A stretch of DNA of 28,613 nt from positions 1 through 28,613 of the forward strand of contig NCSJ02000459.1 of NCBI GenBank assembly GCA_002812745.2, read 5' to 3'. This DNA is from Scytalidium lignicola. Its lineage: Eukaryota > Ascomycota > Leotiomycetes. The notes under the pieces are model-generated. The model was not told where the DNA came from. It ran no database searches and worked only from the letters and a program-made list of their open reading frames with translations. This document shows, piece after piece, positions 1 through 9,861 of this stretch (position 1 is its first letter; each line of letters opens with the position of its first letter). The position numbers and the translations under genes are program-made.

Positions 1-108
1 CAGACGAGACCGTAAGCCAGGTCTTGCTTAAATTTTTGCGGACGAGACCGTGTGGCTTACGGTCTCGTCCGGACGGGACCACAGTCCAATGCAACGGTCC
101 GGCCAGTC
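1..108. repeat. GC-rich palindromic fragment
   Basis: This stretch is far richer in G and C than the DNA after it and shows no RIP decay. It holds overlapping inverted repeats: positions 3-19 are the exact reverse complement of 53-69 (17 bp), and 39-51 pair exactly with 59-71 (13 bp, 7-base loop GTGGCTT), so two alternative hairpins compete for the same right arm. A third short pair, CCGGAC at 69-74 with GTCCGG at 97-102, lies next to them. The sequence changes abruptly to decayed reverse-transcriptase coding DNA at about 103-109. It could be the end of a DNA transposon or MITE, or a contig-edge artefact; I do not recognise the family. Confidence 0.6.
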
Positions 109-2660
109 TACCTTGTTTAAATAAAGAAGGAAGATAAATAGAAAGTTATTATTAGAACTAAATATAAATTATATAAACTATTGATTATACTGTTTAAATT
201 GACAAATGTACTAGTTATAATGTAAAGGATTATAAACAAAGTTATTCGAAAATACTTNAAAAAAATTTGTTATAATATATCTAAATAATATCTTAATATA
301 TTTAAAGATGTTAAAAGAATATAGAATTTATGTAAAAGTAATATTTAAAGTATTATNAAAAAGTAGAGTTTTAATATAAATTAAAGAAATGTGAATTTCA
401 TAGAATTGTAATACAATTTTTAAAATATATTATATCTGAAAATAAGGTTAAAACAACTAAGGAAAAAACTAAAACTATTAGAGAATAAACAATACTCAGA
501 ATAATTAAAAAGTTATAAAGCTTTTTAGGATTTGCAAATTATTATTGAAAATTCATATAAAACTACTCAAAAATAGTATTAACATTAACTAAGTTGACTA
601 AGAAGAATATACTTTATAAATAGAAAGAAGAATAACAAATAGCATTTGATAAAATTNAAAAAAGTGTTTAAAAAAGAATAAAGCCTTAGAATCTTCAACC
701 TGGATAAGTTAGTTTAAATTGAAATTAACATTTTAAACTATACTTTAAAAGTAGTTCTAAGCTAACAAGATAAGTAACAAGAATNAAAAACTACTTGTAT
801 ACTATTCAAGAAAGTTCAACTTAATAGAATAAAATTATTTATTCATAATNAAAAAACTATTAACAATAATAAACACATCAAAAAAATGAAGAATATACAT
901 AGTAAAAGCTAAAGAACAAATCAAAATACTAATAGATTATTAGAATTTAAAGTATTTTATATTTTTAAAGGATTTAAATACAAAACAAGTTAGATAAGTA
1001 GAAACTTTGTTAGAATATAACTTTAAAATAAGATATGTTAAGAGAACTAATAATAAAAGAGCTAATACACTAAACTGAAAACCTGAATATATGGACAAGG
1101 AAGAGTTAAGCTTATAAAAAGTAATCTTAATAAACAGTAAAGAAGAAATTACTTATAACTAAGAATAGTTAATATCTATATCAACAATAGTAAATAAAAC
1201 TTAAATTCATAAAATTCATAATGAATTAAACAATAATAATACAGAAAATAAACAGTTTTAGACGAAGAATAAGTAATAGAAATTAATTAACAAATTATAG
1301 TATTAAAATAAGAAATTATATATTCTTAAAAGACTATTAAAAGAATTTATAACAGAATAGTATACCTTATTATAGAATAAACACTTCAAGGTTAAAAGAC
1401 CTTATTATAAGATTTAAAAGGATTATTATTCATACTAAATAAGATAAATAATTAAAAAGGTCATTAAAAAATATAATATTTGTAATNAAAACAAGAAACT
1501 CAAAGTAGAAACCTTATAAAATACTTTAGCCTATTAAAATATTAGTACAATTATAATAAACAATTATATAACACTTTATTATTAAATTATTAAAATCCAA
1601 GGATTTAACAACAGAAAAGGATTATGATAATATTCTAGTAATTACTAACATCTTCATAAAATATACAGTTTTTGTACTATAAAATAAAACATAAAATATA
1701 AAGGAAATTATAAAAGTATTTCTTTAATATGTTATAATACTATTTAGAGTATTTAAGAATATTATATCTAATTAAAATATATACTTTACTTTAAAGTTTT
1801 AAAAAATATTAACTAAGTGTATAAACGTTAATAAGAAAATGTTAATAGTATTTCATTTACAAACTAATAATTAAACAGAAAGATTGAACTAAATATTAGT
1901 AATGTATTTATAATATTATATAAACTATAAACAAAACAATTAACATAAACTATTATTATTAGTATAATTAGCTTATAATAGTTTAAAGTATAAAACAACT
2001 AGATTCATACTATTCTATGCAAATCATAAAAGAGAACTTAATAAATTTTAAATAAGTATTAAATTATAATTATCATTTGATTTAACAGACAAGTTAATAA
2101 AGAAGTTATACAAGACATATGTTAAATTAACAAATGTAATACAATTTGTNAAAAGAGAAAAATGAAAGTATGTTATGATAAGAAATATAATATNAAAACT
2201 TATGTATAAAAAAGAAGAATAAAGTTTATCTTTNAAAGAAAAAATNATACAAATAAAACAATTTAGTAATAAACTTGAATTTATAAAGTTAAGATTATTT
2301 AAGGTTNAAAAAAGTTTATAAACTAGTAATAATTAAATTAAAACTACTTAAAAAAATGCAAATACATTTTATATTTTATATAGTATTACTAAAGCTTGTA
2401 CTTACAAATACATTGTTAATATTAAGTATAAAAGTTAAGTTAGAATTTAACAAAAAATAAATAATTAAAAAAAATCTTAAATTATAAATACTAATATAAG
2501 AAGATTTAGTATTTAGTCAAGTAAAAAGAATTTCCAGAATTAGACAATTTATAAGAATTTACTGAACATTTGAAGAATACTAAAGAAATAATAGAAAATT
2601 ATTATTAAACTTTAGTTAAAAAGGATTTTTAAAAGGAGAAATTAATTAAGTTGGCAAAAT
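103..2660 (+). pseudogene. pol: E1 pol remnant: RT, RNase H, integrase, chromodomain
   Basis: The RT palm motif YLDD reads YLNN at 278-289. RT thumb text like LLGFANYYRKF lies near 520-560, and RNase H text like QIEINILNYTLKVVLS near 705-760. The tether (YNFKIRYVKRTNNKRANTL) lies near 1015-1075. The integrase HHCC finger lies at about 1380-1490, and the NGQTERLN-like block at 1860-1889 reads NN-stop-TERLN. A chromodomain starts at 2510 with YLVK-stop-KEFP, where TAA replaces the usual Trp, followed by EFTEHLKNTKEIIENYY. Stops fall at Gln or Trp positions. An N at 2661 hides whether the frame stops there. The reading frame shifts at several N/A-run sites. Nothing here can be functional. Assignment to integrase and chromodomain is secure from motif order. 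Confidence 0.88.
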
Positions 2661-3090
2661 NAAGTGAAAAATCGACAATGTTAATACTTAACATAAAAAA
2701 GTCAATTAAAGAATGTTGTTTATCTTTATTAAAAGGATATAATAAGTCTTTAATAAAAATCAAAGAGTTAAGCTTTTCCTTTTTTAACTTTTCCTTTTCT
2801 TTAATTTCTTCTAATTCTTTTATAGTAAAAGTACTTTTAGAAATTATAAGTTAAGCATTATTTTTTATATACTAACAAAGCTTTTTAAGTTTTAAAACTT
2901 TAGTAAAAGCTTTTTCTTGTTCTTGTTCTAAGCGTTACTTTTCCTAAAGATAACAGTTTACTTTCTTAAAGGATAACTTAAAAAGCTTATAATAACTATT
3001 ATAATAAGTATATTCAAAGTACTTTAAAGAATTAAAAGAATAATAACAGGATTTTTCATTCTTTTCACAGTAATAATAAGAGAAAAACAT
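2645..3090 (-). pseudogene. E1 antisense ORF: Zn2Cys6-like cluster plus coiled coil
   Basis: Read on the minus strand from an ATG at 3090, one frame runs about 145 codons with only a few stops, at TAA/TAG codons. Residues 5, 8, 15, 24, 27 and 34 have the spacing C-x2-C-x6-C-x8-C-x2-C-x6-C (2989-3078). Residues 8 and 15 are still Cys (TGT); the other four read Tyr (TAT/TAC), as RIP of TGY gives. This fits the fungal Zn2Cys6 consensus. A Glu/Lys/Leu-rich coiled coil follows, with text such as EKAFTKVLKLKKL and TIKELEEIKEKEKLKKEK. The C-terminus meets the end of pol tail to tail, and the start lies 152 bp from the 3' LTR. A second copy with identical spacing sits in element EC (20075-20530). The DNA-binding role is inferred from the pattern only. 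Confidence 0.7.
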
Positions 3091-3225
3091 TTTAAAATTT
3101 ATTGTTTTTATCTTTTCTACTTTATAAAAACAAATTTGATATTCATATAATATAATAAATAAAAAGTATAATTAAAGAATAATAAAGATTGTTTAACGTT
3201 ATTAGTTAAGTATTAAGGTAACATT

Positions 3226-3242
3226 AGAATAAAAGAGAATAA
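3226..3242 (+). promoter_or_regulatory. E1 polypurine tract (plus-strand primer site)
   Basis: A purine-rich run (AGAATAAAAGAGAATAA) lies directly against the start of the LTR at 3243, where the polypurine tract of an LTR element belongs. Its last bases followed by the LTR start (AGAATAA then TATTAT) parallel the EC junction (GGGATAA then TGTTAT). Just upstream, 3206-3227 matches a block next to the EC tract in 20 of 22 positions by eye. Confidence 0.6.
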
Positions 3243-3516
3243 TATTATAGATTTTATTATCATAACTTGATAAGCTTAAGAAAAGACTTATAAAACAATG
3301 GTAGTCAACAAGTATTAAATTATATAACAAATCTTAACATATAAAAGTGTATAAAGATGTATAATTATACAAGTTTATACTAGTTTATACTAATGAAATA
3401 TCAAATGTCTATATAAGAATATACTCTTTAAACTTTAGTTAAGAACTTTATATTTAACTTAAATTATAATTCTACTATATATACTTGTTTACTATAATTT
3501 AAAATGATTTACTTCT
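3243..3516 (+). repeat. E1 3' LTR, family B, 3'-truncated
   Basis: It aligns by eye with the two full family B LTRs (3517-3849 and 25632-25964), starting TATTATAG where the others start TGTTATA. It contains a TATA-like CTATATAAG at 3419-3427. It stops at 3516 in the middle of the LTR, exactly where the next LTR begins, so its last ~60 bp are missing. The adjacent polypurine tract identifies it as a 3' LTR. Confidence 0.75.
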
Positions 3517-3849
3517 TGTTATAATTCTTATTGTCATAACCTGATAAGCATTAGGTAATAATTTATAGAATGTTCATGGTTAACAGAATGTTAAGTTACA
3601 TGACTTATACAAGTAGTATAAGGTATATAAGGGGGTATTAGATTTATACTGGTTATATAAGGTTATACTTATTTGTTTATATAAAAACATATTCTTTAAA
3701 CTTTAGCTAAGAACCTTATGTTCAACCTAAGTTACAACTTTACTATATATACTTGTTTATTATAATTATAAATAGTTTACTTCTACATAAACTTAGTAAG
3801 AGTAACTAGACTTACCTTATATGATTATGCTATAAGAAGTCTTATAACA
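3517..3849 (+). repeat. E2 5' LTR, family B (333 bp)
   Basis: It begins TGTTATAATTC and ends CTTATAACA; the E7 copy ends CTTGTAACA, so the ancestral ends are TGTTA...TAACA, a 5-bp inverted repeat typical of LTRs. The E7 copy is exactly the same length. A TATA-like TTTATATAAA lies at 3676-3685. The sequence just after it (TTTTGAACATTATTA) is shared with E7 and resembles that after the family A LTRs; no clear tRNA-type TGG primer site survives. Confidence 0.82.
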
Positions 3850-3899
3850 TTTTGAACATTATTATATAAAAGTAAGTTATGTTAAATCTGAATAAGTAT

Positions 3900-5600
3900 T
3901 AAACAAAGATATAATGATTAGTTTAAAAGAAAGCTTTAAAGAAAGTTTTGAAGAAAGTTTAATAAGTAAAAGCTTAAGTGAAGAAGTTAACTTAAAGGAT
4001 AAAGTTATAAACTTAATATAAGTTAAATTATTAGTAAGATTAGTAGTTAGAAGACCTTTAAGAGGACTCTTACTAAAGTTACTAACTTTATTACTTAGAC
4101 TATTATTAGTAATTGTTATAAGTAATATTAGAAAACTATTAGAAGAAGAGATAAAAGTAATTAAACTAAACTTCTTTTATGAAGATAAGAATAAACTTAA
4201 AGTATACTTAGTATAAACAAGAACATATTTAATGTTGAATAAGCAAGTACTTATAAACAATATATAAAAGGTATTATAAACAACATTATACCTTAGAGAA
4301 ATTATAATAAATTAATTTTAATTATTCTTAAACAATTACTTTAGTTATANAAGAGATTTAACTAATAAGGAAACTTAAAAANCTCTTTAATAATTATAAT
4401 AAATATATAAAAGAACTTAACAAGTTGTTTAAGGACATTGATAAGAAGAGAAATATAGAGTAATACCTTTATTATCTTAAGCAGACAAGAATTATCAATG
4501 ATTATATTACCTTGTTCAGACAATATTTGATCAAGATAAATTAAAATAAAAAAAGCTTTTATTATATAATATAAGAGAGGACTAAAGGATAAGATATACA
4601 ACAAGTTATATTAAAAGGCTTTAATCTTAGACTTAAAGACCTTGATTAATCAGTATATCAAAATTGAAAATCAATTATATAAAAAGAAATTGAACAAAAA
4701 GGATTGTCTTACTTTATAAGTAAAAATAACAATCAAGTGAAGAAATCATAATTATAAGAAGATTTTATAAACTTTGATGTAATTAGAAAAGGAAAACCCT
4801 GGAAAGGCAAAAATCAGAAGTTTAAGAGAAAAGGGAATTTGTTTAGAATTAACTTTAAAAANGCTAAAAGACTAAAAGGAAAAGAAGTTATGTTTTAAAT
4901 GTAGACTTCTTAAGCATTTCACTAATAACCACAAGGATAAAGGAAAATAAACAACAGTTATAAGTATAAGTATTATAAGTATTCTTAAACAAGAGTTATT
5001 ATTACCAAGTTATAAAGAAACTTAAATTAACATATTTAATATAAGGATTTTTAAGAACCTTAGAATATACTTAAAAGAGGATACTATTGAGAAAGCACTT
5101 AATATTAAGGAATAACTTTAATTAAGAGTATATTGTCAAATTAGAATTTAGTATTTAAGATGTTAAAGGATTATGTACCTCTTAAGGGGAAGCAATAATA
5201 AGATCTTCTAGTAAAAAACTAAAATAACCAGTAAATTATATTATAATTAAGATAATTTAATGTTAGTCATCAAAAGAAGTTATAACATTATTATACTTAT
5301 TCAAAGTAGACTATGATTATAAGAAGTAATATTAAGATTACTTATAATTAGTAAATAAGATTATCTGTTAAGATTTAATCAATGAATATTAAATAAGAAA
5401 ACCTTTAGCTAATATGTTTAAAAGAAACATAACTTATTAATAAGGACTTAAGTATTCAAGTATAAGATAAGTAATAATATCCTAAGCAAAGAAAATCTAC
5501 TAATAAGAAGTATTAAATGAATATTAAGATTTATCACAGATTATTAAGCAAGAGTATAAGAAGAACTAAATGAGTTTCCAAATCCTAAGATAAAAGTAAC
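3900..5600 (+). pseudogene. gag: E2 gag remnant with zinc knuckle, and gag-pol linker
   Basis: An acidic Ser/Glu-rich leader (SFKESFEESL, about 3920-3965) is followed by a basic/Leu stretch, the retrotransposon Gag core (text like KLNFFYEDKNKLKVYLV at 4165-4215) and a zinc knuckle at 4891-4932. The knuckle reads CFKCRLLKHFTNNH: C-x2-C-x4-H-x4-H, with the last ligand encoded by CAC rather than a Cys codon. Beyond about 5140 the sequence is a poorly conserved linker to the protease. It shares its whole layout with E7. In-frame TAA/TAG at former Gln codons and N-associated frameshifts (for example 4862) abolish coding. Gag would have formed the particle and bound the element RNA. Confidence 0.82.
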
Positions 5601-7389
5601 AATTCTAAGTATTAATAAGGCAAATGTTGAAGAAATCTAAGAATTAACTTTAAGAATTATAAAAAATAAAGTAATAAAAANGAGTAATAAAAAAAGTTGA
5701 CCATGATCATTAGACTTAATAAATAACTGAGGATAGACTACTAATAATGTAAAAGAGAAAGTAGTCAAAGAATTAAGACTTAGAACTTTTAATGAGAATA
5801 TATTATTTTTAGAAGTTAAAATAGTTAGATAAAAGGTTAAAGCATTAATAAATTCTAAAGTTGTAAGAAATTTCATAACACTAAATATAATAGTAAAATT
5901 AAATATAAATACTTAAGTTAAGGATTATGGTTATCCAATTAAACTTATAGATAATTCCCTTATAACAAAAAGTATTAAAGTAAAAACTAAGCTAATGACT
6001 ATGAAGGTTAAGGCTAATTACCAAGAAAAGATAGTATTTGATATAACTTACATTAAGAACTTTGAAATAATCCTAAGGATATCTTGAATATAAGAAAGCA
6101 ATCTAAGGATTAACTAATAAGAAGAGATTATAGAATTTTCATAAGATTTATTACAAGAGGTATTAACAAAAGTAATAAAGGTCAAAGAATTATAAGCTAT
6201 TCATATGATTAAATCTAATCAACTTATAATCAAGAATACAAAAATCAATTTAATTTCAGATTAATCAAGTTAAGACAAAGGTCTTGAATATATTCTTGAA
6301 GAATACAAGAAATAAATAAAGTTATTTAAAAAAANGACTAAAAGACTTAATATTACTAGAACATTAATTATAAGATCATAAAATTAACTTTGAAGAAGGA
6401 TTTCAATTACCATTTAGGCTAATATACTTAATGACAATGACAAAAGACAAAGTAACAAAGGAATAGTTAAACAGAATAGTTAAAAGAGGATTATACTAAA
6501 AGATGAACTCTTTAATAAGAGTATTATTATTATTTGCAAAGAAATTAAATGACTTAAAAGGCAAGCTTTATAAGGACTACAAAGGTTTAAACAAGAGAAT
6601 AATTAAGGACTAATATTCATTGTTATTAATAAAGACTATTAAAAACAAGCTTAAAAGTATTAAGTTCTTTATAAAACTAAATTTATAATTAGTATTTAAC
6701 CTTATCAAAATAAAAGAAAAGAATAAATGGAAAGCTATTATCAAGACTAAATATAAGTTGTATAAGCTATTAATTATACTATTTAAATTAACAAACATAC
6801 TTGTTATAATACAAAGGATTATAGATAAGGTTATAAAGGAATATTTAAAAAANGTTTATAATAGTATATCTAGATAATATCCTAATATTCTTAAAGATGT
6901 TAAAGGAATATAAAATCTATATAAAAATTATTCTTAAAGTATTATAAAAAGTAAGCTTTTAATATAAACCAAGGAAATATAAATTCTATAAAATNAAAAG
7001 TATAATTTTTTAAAACATATTGTAATATATAATAAGGTTNAAAACAACTAAGGAAAAGACTAAAGTTATTAAGGAATAGACAAAACCTAAAATAATCAAA
7101 GAATTATAAAGCTTTTTAACTTTATAAATTATTATTGAAAATTTATAAGAAATTATTCAAGAATAATGTTGTCATTAACCAAATTAACTAAGAAGAATAT
7201 ATTATATAAATAAGAAAAGGAATAACAAGAAGTATTTAACATAATTAAAAAAGACTTTCAAGAAGGACTAAAGTCTTAGAATCTTCAACCTTAAAAGACT
7301 TATTCAAATTAAAATAAACATATCAGATTATACTTTAAACATAGTTTTAAGTTAACAAGATAAGTATTATAAGTTTTACTATAACATAA
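5601..7389 (+). pseudogene. pol: E2 pol remnant: protease, RT, partial RNase H
   Basis: The aspartic-protease active site DSGA reads NSKV at 5851-5862 (GAT to AAT, GGA to AAA, GCT to GTT), followed by RNFIT and, about 200 bp on, FDITYIKNFEIIL, the usual protease C-terminal block. RT begins with FQLPFRLIYL near 6398, then FIKLNL near 6665 and YLDN at 6867-6878 (second Asp lost). The thumb and first RNase H residues run to about 7345. The frame ends where the E3 LTR starts. All catalytic losses seen are G-to-A or C-to-T. The open frames on the opposite strand here are shadows. Confidence 0.85.
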
Positions 7390-7722
7390 TGATTAATGTA
7401 AGCTTAAGGCTTAATACACAACAAAGTGTATATAAAGAACTTAACAATCATATGATATGATTAAGACTTAAAAAACCTAAGGAGTCTAAGAAGTCTATAA
7501 ACCTAAAGGACTTAAAAGGTTCAAGAGGTCTAGTTAGATTTCATTATCTATATAAGTATATTATAAGAATATAAAAGTAAACTTCTTATGTTCAACTTAA
7601 ATATATTATTAGATTTTACCTTTAACTTAATTACTTGCTTAAAATGTTATATATTTCTATTATCCTTGAACATCTACTTTACCTTTACTATCCAGTGATT
7701 TGGATAGTATAGTTTTGTAACA
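7390..7722 (+). repeat. E3 5' LTR, family A (~333 bp)
   Basis: It aligns with LTRs at 13610-13939 and 21509-21838. Shared landmarks are GCTTAAGGCTT near the start, CATTATCTATATAAG (TATA-like, 7548-7556) and a TTTTGTAACA end. The exact left end is uncertain by a few bases because the first residues differ between copies. The U3 part (7461-7537) holds short GGAGTCTA-like repeats that vary among copies. Confidence 0.8.
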
Positions 7723-7740
7723 TTTTAAACATTACTTATC

Positions 7741-9202
7741 TTGATGAATCAAGATTTGAAAACAAATATACTAACAAATAATAATAATGAATAATAACTT
7801 AAAGAAAATTCTAAAGAAAATTCTAAAGAAAACTTTGAAGAAGAATTTAAAGAGAAATCTAAAGAAGTATTTAAGGAAAGTTTAGAAGATAGTTCTAAAG
7901 AAGACTAAGATAAGGACTAGATTATCAAGGAAACTAATATCTAAGAAAGAATATTAAAGGAAGTTATCATATTATCAAAGCAATTTACTAAGTTAACAAA
8001 AGGATTAACTGTTGAAGAATCATCAAGAGTTACAAGAAAGAAACTAACACCTTCATTACTTAAACTTAACTTAAAACCAGTTTTAACATTAAAAGTTCTA
8101 AGTCTAAACCTTGATTTAAACTCTAAACTAAAAAACAACATTAAATAGATTTTAATAACAATACTTNAAAAAAGTTAAAATTACTAGATTAAACTTGTTC
8201 TATAAGAACAAAAAGAAACTAAAAGTATATCTTACTCAAACAAGAACTTATTTAGTATTGAATAACTATTTGTTACTTGAAGATATGTATAAGGTTTTGT
8301 AAGTATTAACATACTTGAGAAGAGTAGCCAAAACTTAGTTTTAACCTTTTAAGGATAAATAATTCATAATAAATAAGGAAATGACAAAACAAACAATAAT
8401 TAATATTATTATAAGTTAGGTTAACTATATAGAAGAACTTAAATGTTTATATAAAAATGTTAATAAAAAAAGGAATATTGAAAAACAATTAATTTACTTT
8501 AAACAAATCAAGAGCTTTAATAAATATACAATGCTTTATTACTAGTATACAATATCAGTCAACTAAGGAGAAGAAGTATATATACATTAATATAAGATTA
8601 GACTAAAGGACTCTATTAAAGAAGAATTGTATCAAAGGCTTATGATCATTACATTCAATACTCTTGTTGATTTATCTATCAAAATCAAGAATAAGCAATA
8701 TAAGATAAGCTTGAACAAGAAGAGAAAATCTTACTTTAACNAAAAGAAAGACTAATAAGAAAAAGGATTATAATAACCTTATAAAGTTAAATGTCATGAA
8801 GAAAAGAAAGACCTTTAAAAAAAAAAGAAAAGNAAACATTATGAAGGNAAAAAACAAAAAGAGAAATTCCTTTAAGATCTTCTTTGAAGAACTTGATAAA
8901 AGAAGAAAAAATAAGTTATGTTTTAAGTATAGACTTCTTAGATATATAACAAATATCTATAAGAAAGACAATAAGTCAAGTACAGTAATAAAAGTTGAAA
9001 TTATAAGAATTCTAAAAATTATAAATATCTTGTTAAAATCTTTTAAAGAAGAAGATTTAAGGGATAAAGAAGAAAACTCTTCAGAAAGAGAAATTTATCA
9101 AGACTTAATAATCATACTATACTATATCATTAAAATAAATGCAAATAAGATAATAATAACAAGAATCCTTGAACTAGACTTTATACTTATAACAAGGACT
9201 TA
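7741..9202 (+). pseudogene. gag: E3 gag remnant with zinc knuckle
   Basis: An acidic leader rich in Glu, Ser and Asn (about 7790-7920) leads to the Gag core (text like KKLKVYLTQTRTYLVLNN near 8210-8265). After a Lys-rich tract comes the zinc knuckle at 8919-8960, where the second Cys, the His and the last ligand all read Tyr (TAT). The frame from 8796 to 9203 stays open through the knuckle and 80 residues beyond it, but N-associated breaks lie at 8740, 8833 and 8848. The same region recurs in E4, E5 and E6. The particle and RNA-binding role is known for Gag; this copy is dead. Confidence 0.82.
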
Positions 9203-9797
9203 ACATATAAGATACCCTTATAACAAAGAAGAAGTTAAGGATTGAAGAAGATAAAGATTAATTCTAAAAGTTAGTAGAATTTAAATAATTGTCCTAACAA
9301 ACTTTAAGACTATACTAACAAAACAATATCTTATCTCTAAAGAGTTATTAGTCTTAAGATATTATTTAACAATTAGTATATAAAGACTAAGAAGATAAGA
9401 AATCCTAAACAAAAGTTAACTTTATAGAATTGTATAATAAGAAAAAGTAACTATTAAAGAACAAGAACTTGATTTTAAAAATCTTACTCTAGTCTACAAG
9501 ACTAACCTTTAGAACATCATCATAAAAAGGAGGACATATAAGTTCCTCTTATTAGTNAAAAAGAACTTGGATTTAAAATGATTTTGACTAAATACTTNAA
9601 AAAGCTTAGATAATAATNAAAAGAAAAATTAAGCTATATCATATAAGGATAATATAACTTATAATNAAAAAAGACTTTTAATAATAACTTTTTAACAAGA
9701 CTAAGTAAAAGTTAAGACATAATACAAAGAAATCTAAGGTTTAAGAAAATCAATAAAACAATTACTTAAAGTTGAATAATACTATACTTTAACAAGA
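9203..9797 (+). pseudogene. E3 gag-pol linker fragment
   Basis: This stretch aligns by eye with 10306-10907 in E4 and 23304-23900 in E6, sharing blocks such as the one coding KEQELDFKNLTLVYKTNL (9459-9512). It lies between the zinc knuckle and the protease and has no catalytic motif that I can name. Several stops and N-linked frame changes (9557, 9598, 9618, 9666) interrupt it. It breaks off at 9797. Confidence 0.6.
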
Positions 9798-9798
9798 N

Positions 9799-9860
9799 CG
9801 ATGCAGTGGTCCAGTGGGGCACAAGTTAAGTTACTTGTTACAAAGTGGATATCTGNCGCA
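9799..9860. other. 62-bp unmutated patch between two element copies
   Basis: This patch is bounded by N at 9798 and 9861, with a third N at 9856. It is clearly richer in G and C than its surroundings and shows no RIP decay. Left of it E3 stops; right of it gag of another copy restarts. It contains TGGTCCAGTGG, a perfect match to the tRNA/pol III A-box consensus TRGYNNARNGG, but no B box or tRNA fold is visible. It may be a tRNA-derived scrap (for example a SINE head) or an assembly joint. Confidence 0.4.
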
Positions 9861-9861
9861 N

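Larger units (their letters stand above)
103..3516 (+). mobile_element. E1: 5'-truncated Ty3/Gypsy chromovirus, family B
   Basis: This is the 3' half of a plus-strand LTR retrotransposon. In order it holds the second half of the reverse transcriptase, RNase H, integrase, a chromodomain, an antisense ORF, a purine-rich tract and a 3' LTR. Domain order RT-RNase H-integrase is the Ty3/Gypsy order, and the chromodomain places it among chromoviruses. The 5' end is missing at the GC-rich scrap. The 3' LTR is cut at 3516 by the 5' LTR of E2. Decay is heavy and of C-to-T/G-to-A type throughout. Confidence 0.88.
3517..7389 (+). mobile_element. E2: Ty3/Gypsy element, family B, 3'-truncated
   Basis: A full 5' LTR is followed by gag, protease, reverse transcriptase and the start of RNase H, all plus strand. 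The element is cut inside RNase H at about 7389 by the 5' LTR of E3. Its integrase, chromodomain and 3' LTR are not found downstream in this window. It sits inside the LTR of E1, a relative of the same family. Confidence 0.88.
7390..9797 (+). mobile_element. E3: Ty3/Gypsy element, family A, 3'-truncated
   Basis: A full 5' LTR, gag and the beginning of the gag-pol linker are present. The element stops at an N at 9798, next to a short GC-richer patch, after which gag of a second family A copy (E4) starts again. No protease, RT or 3' LTR belonging to E3 is found. Confidence 0.82.

Noticed and set aside
2651..2854. Plus-strand open frame downstream of the E1 chromodomain
   Set aside because: It begins at TTG and is the reverse shadow of the antisense coiled coil; Lys/Glu codons read backwards give its Phe/Leu/Ser-rich sequence.
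5637..5876. Minus-strand open frame over the E2 protease region
   Set aside because: The plus strand carries the protease motifs here. Long open minus frames are expected opposite A-rich coding DNA. The same holds for those at 4362-4604, 6610-6798, 7941-8141, 23620-23817 and 25977-26240.
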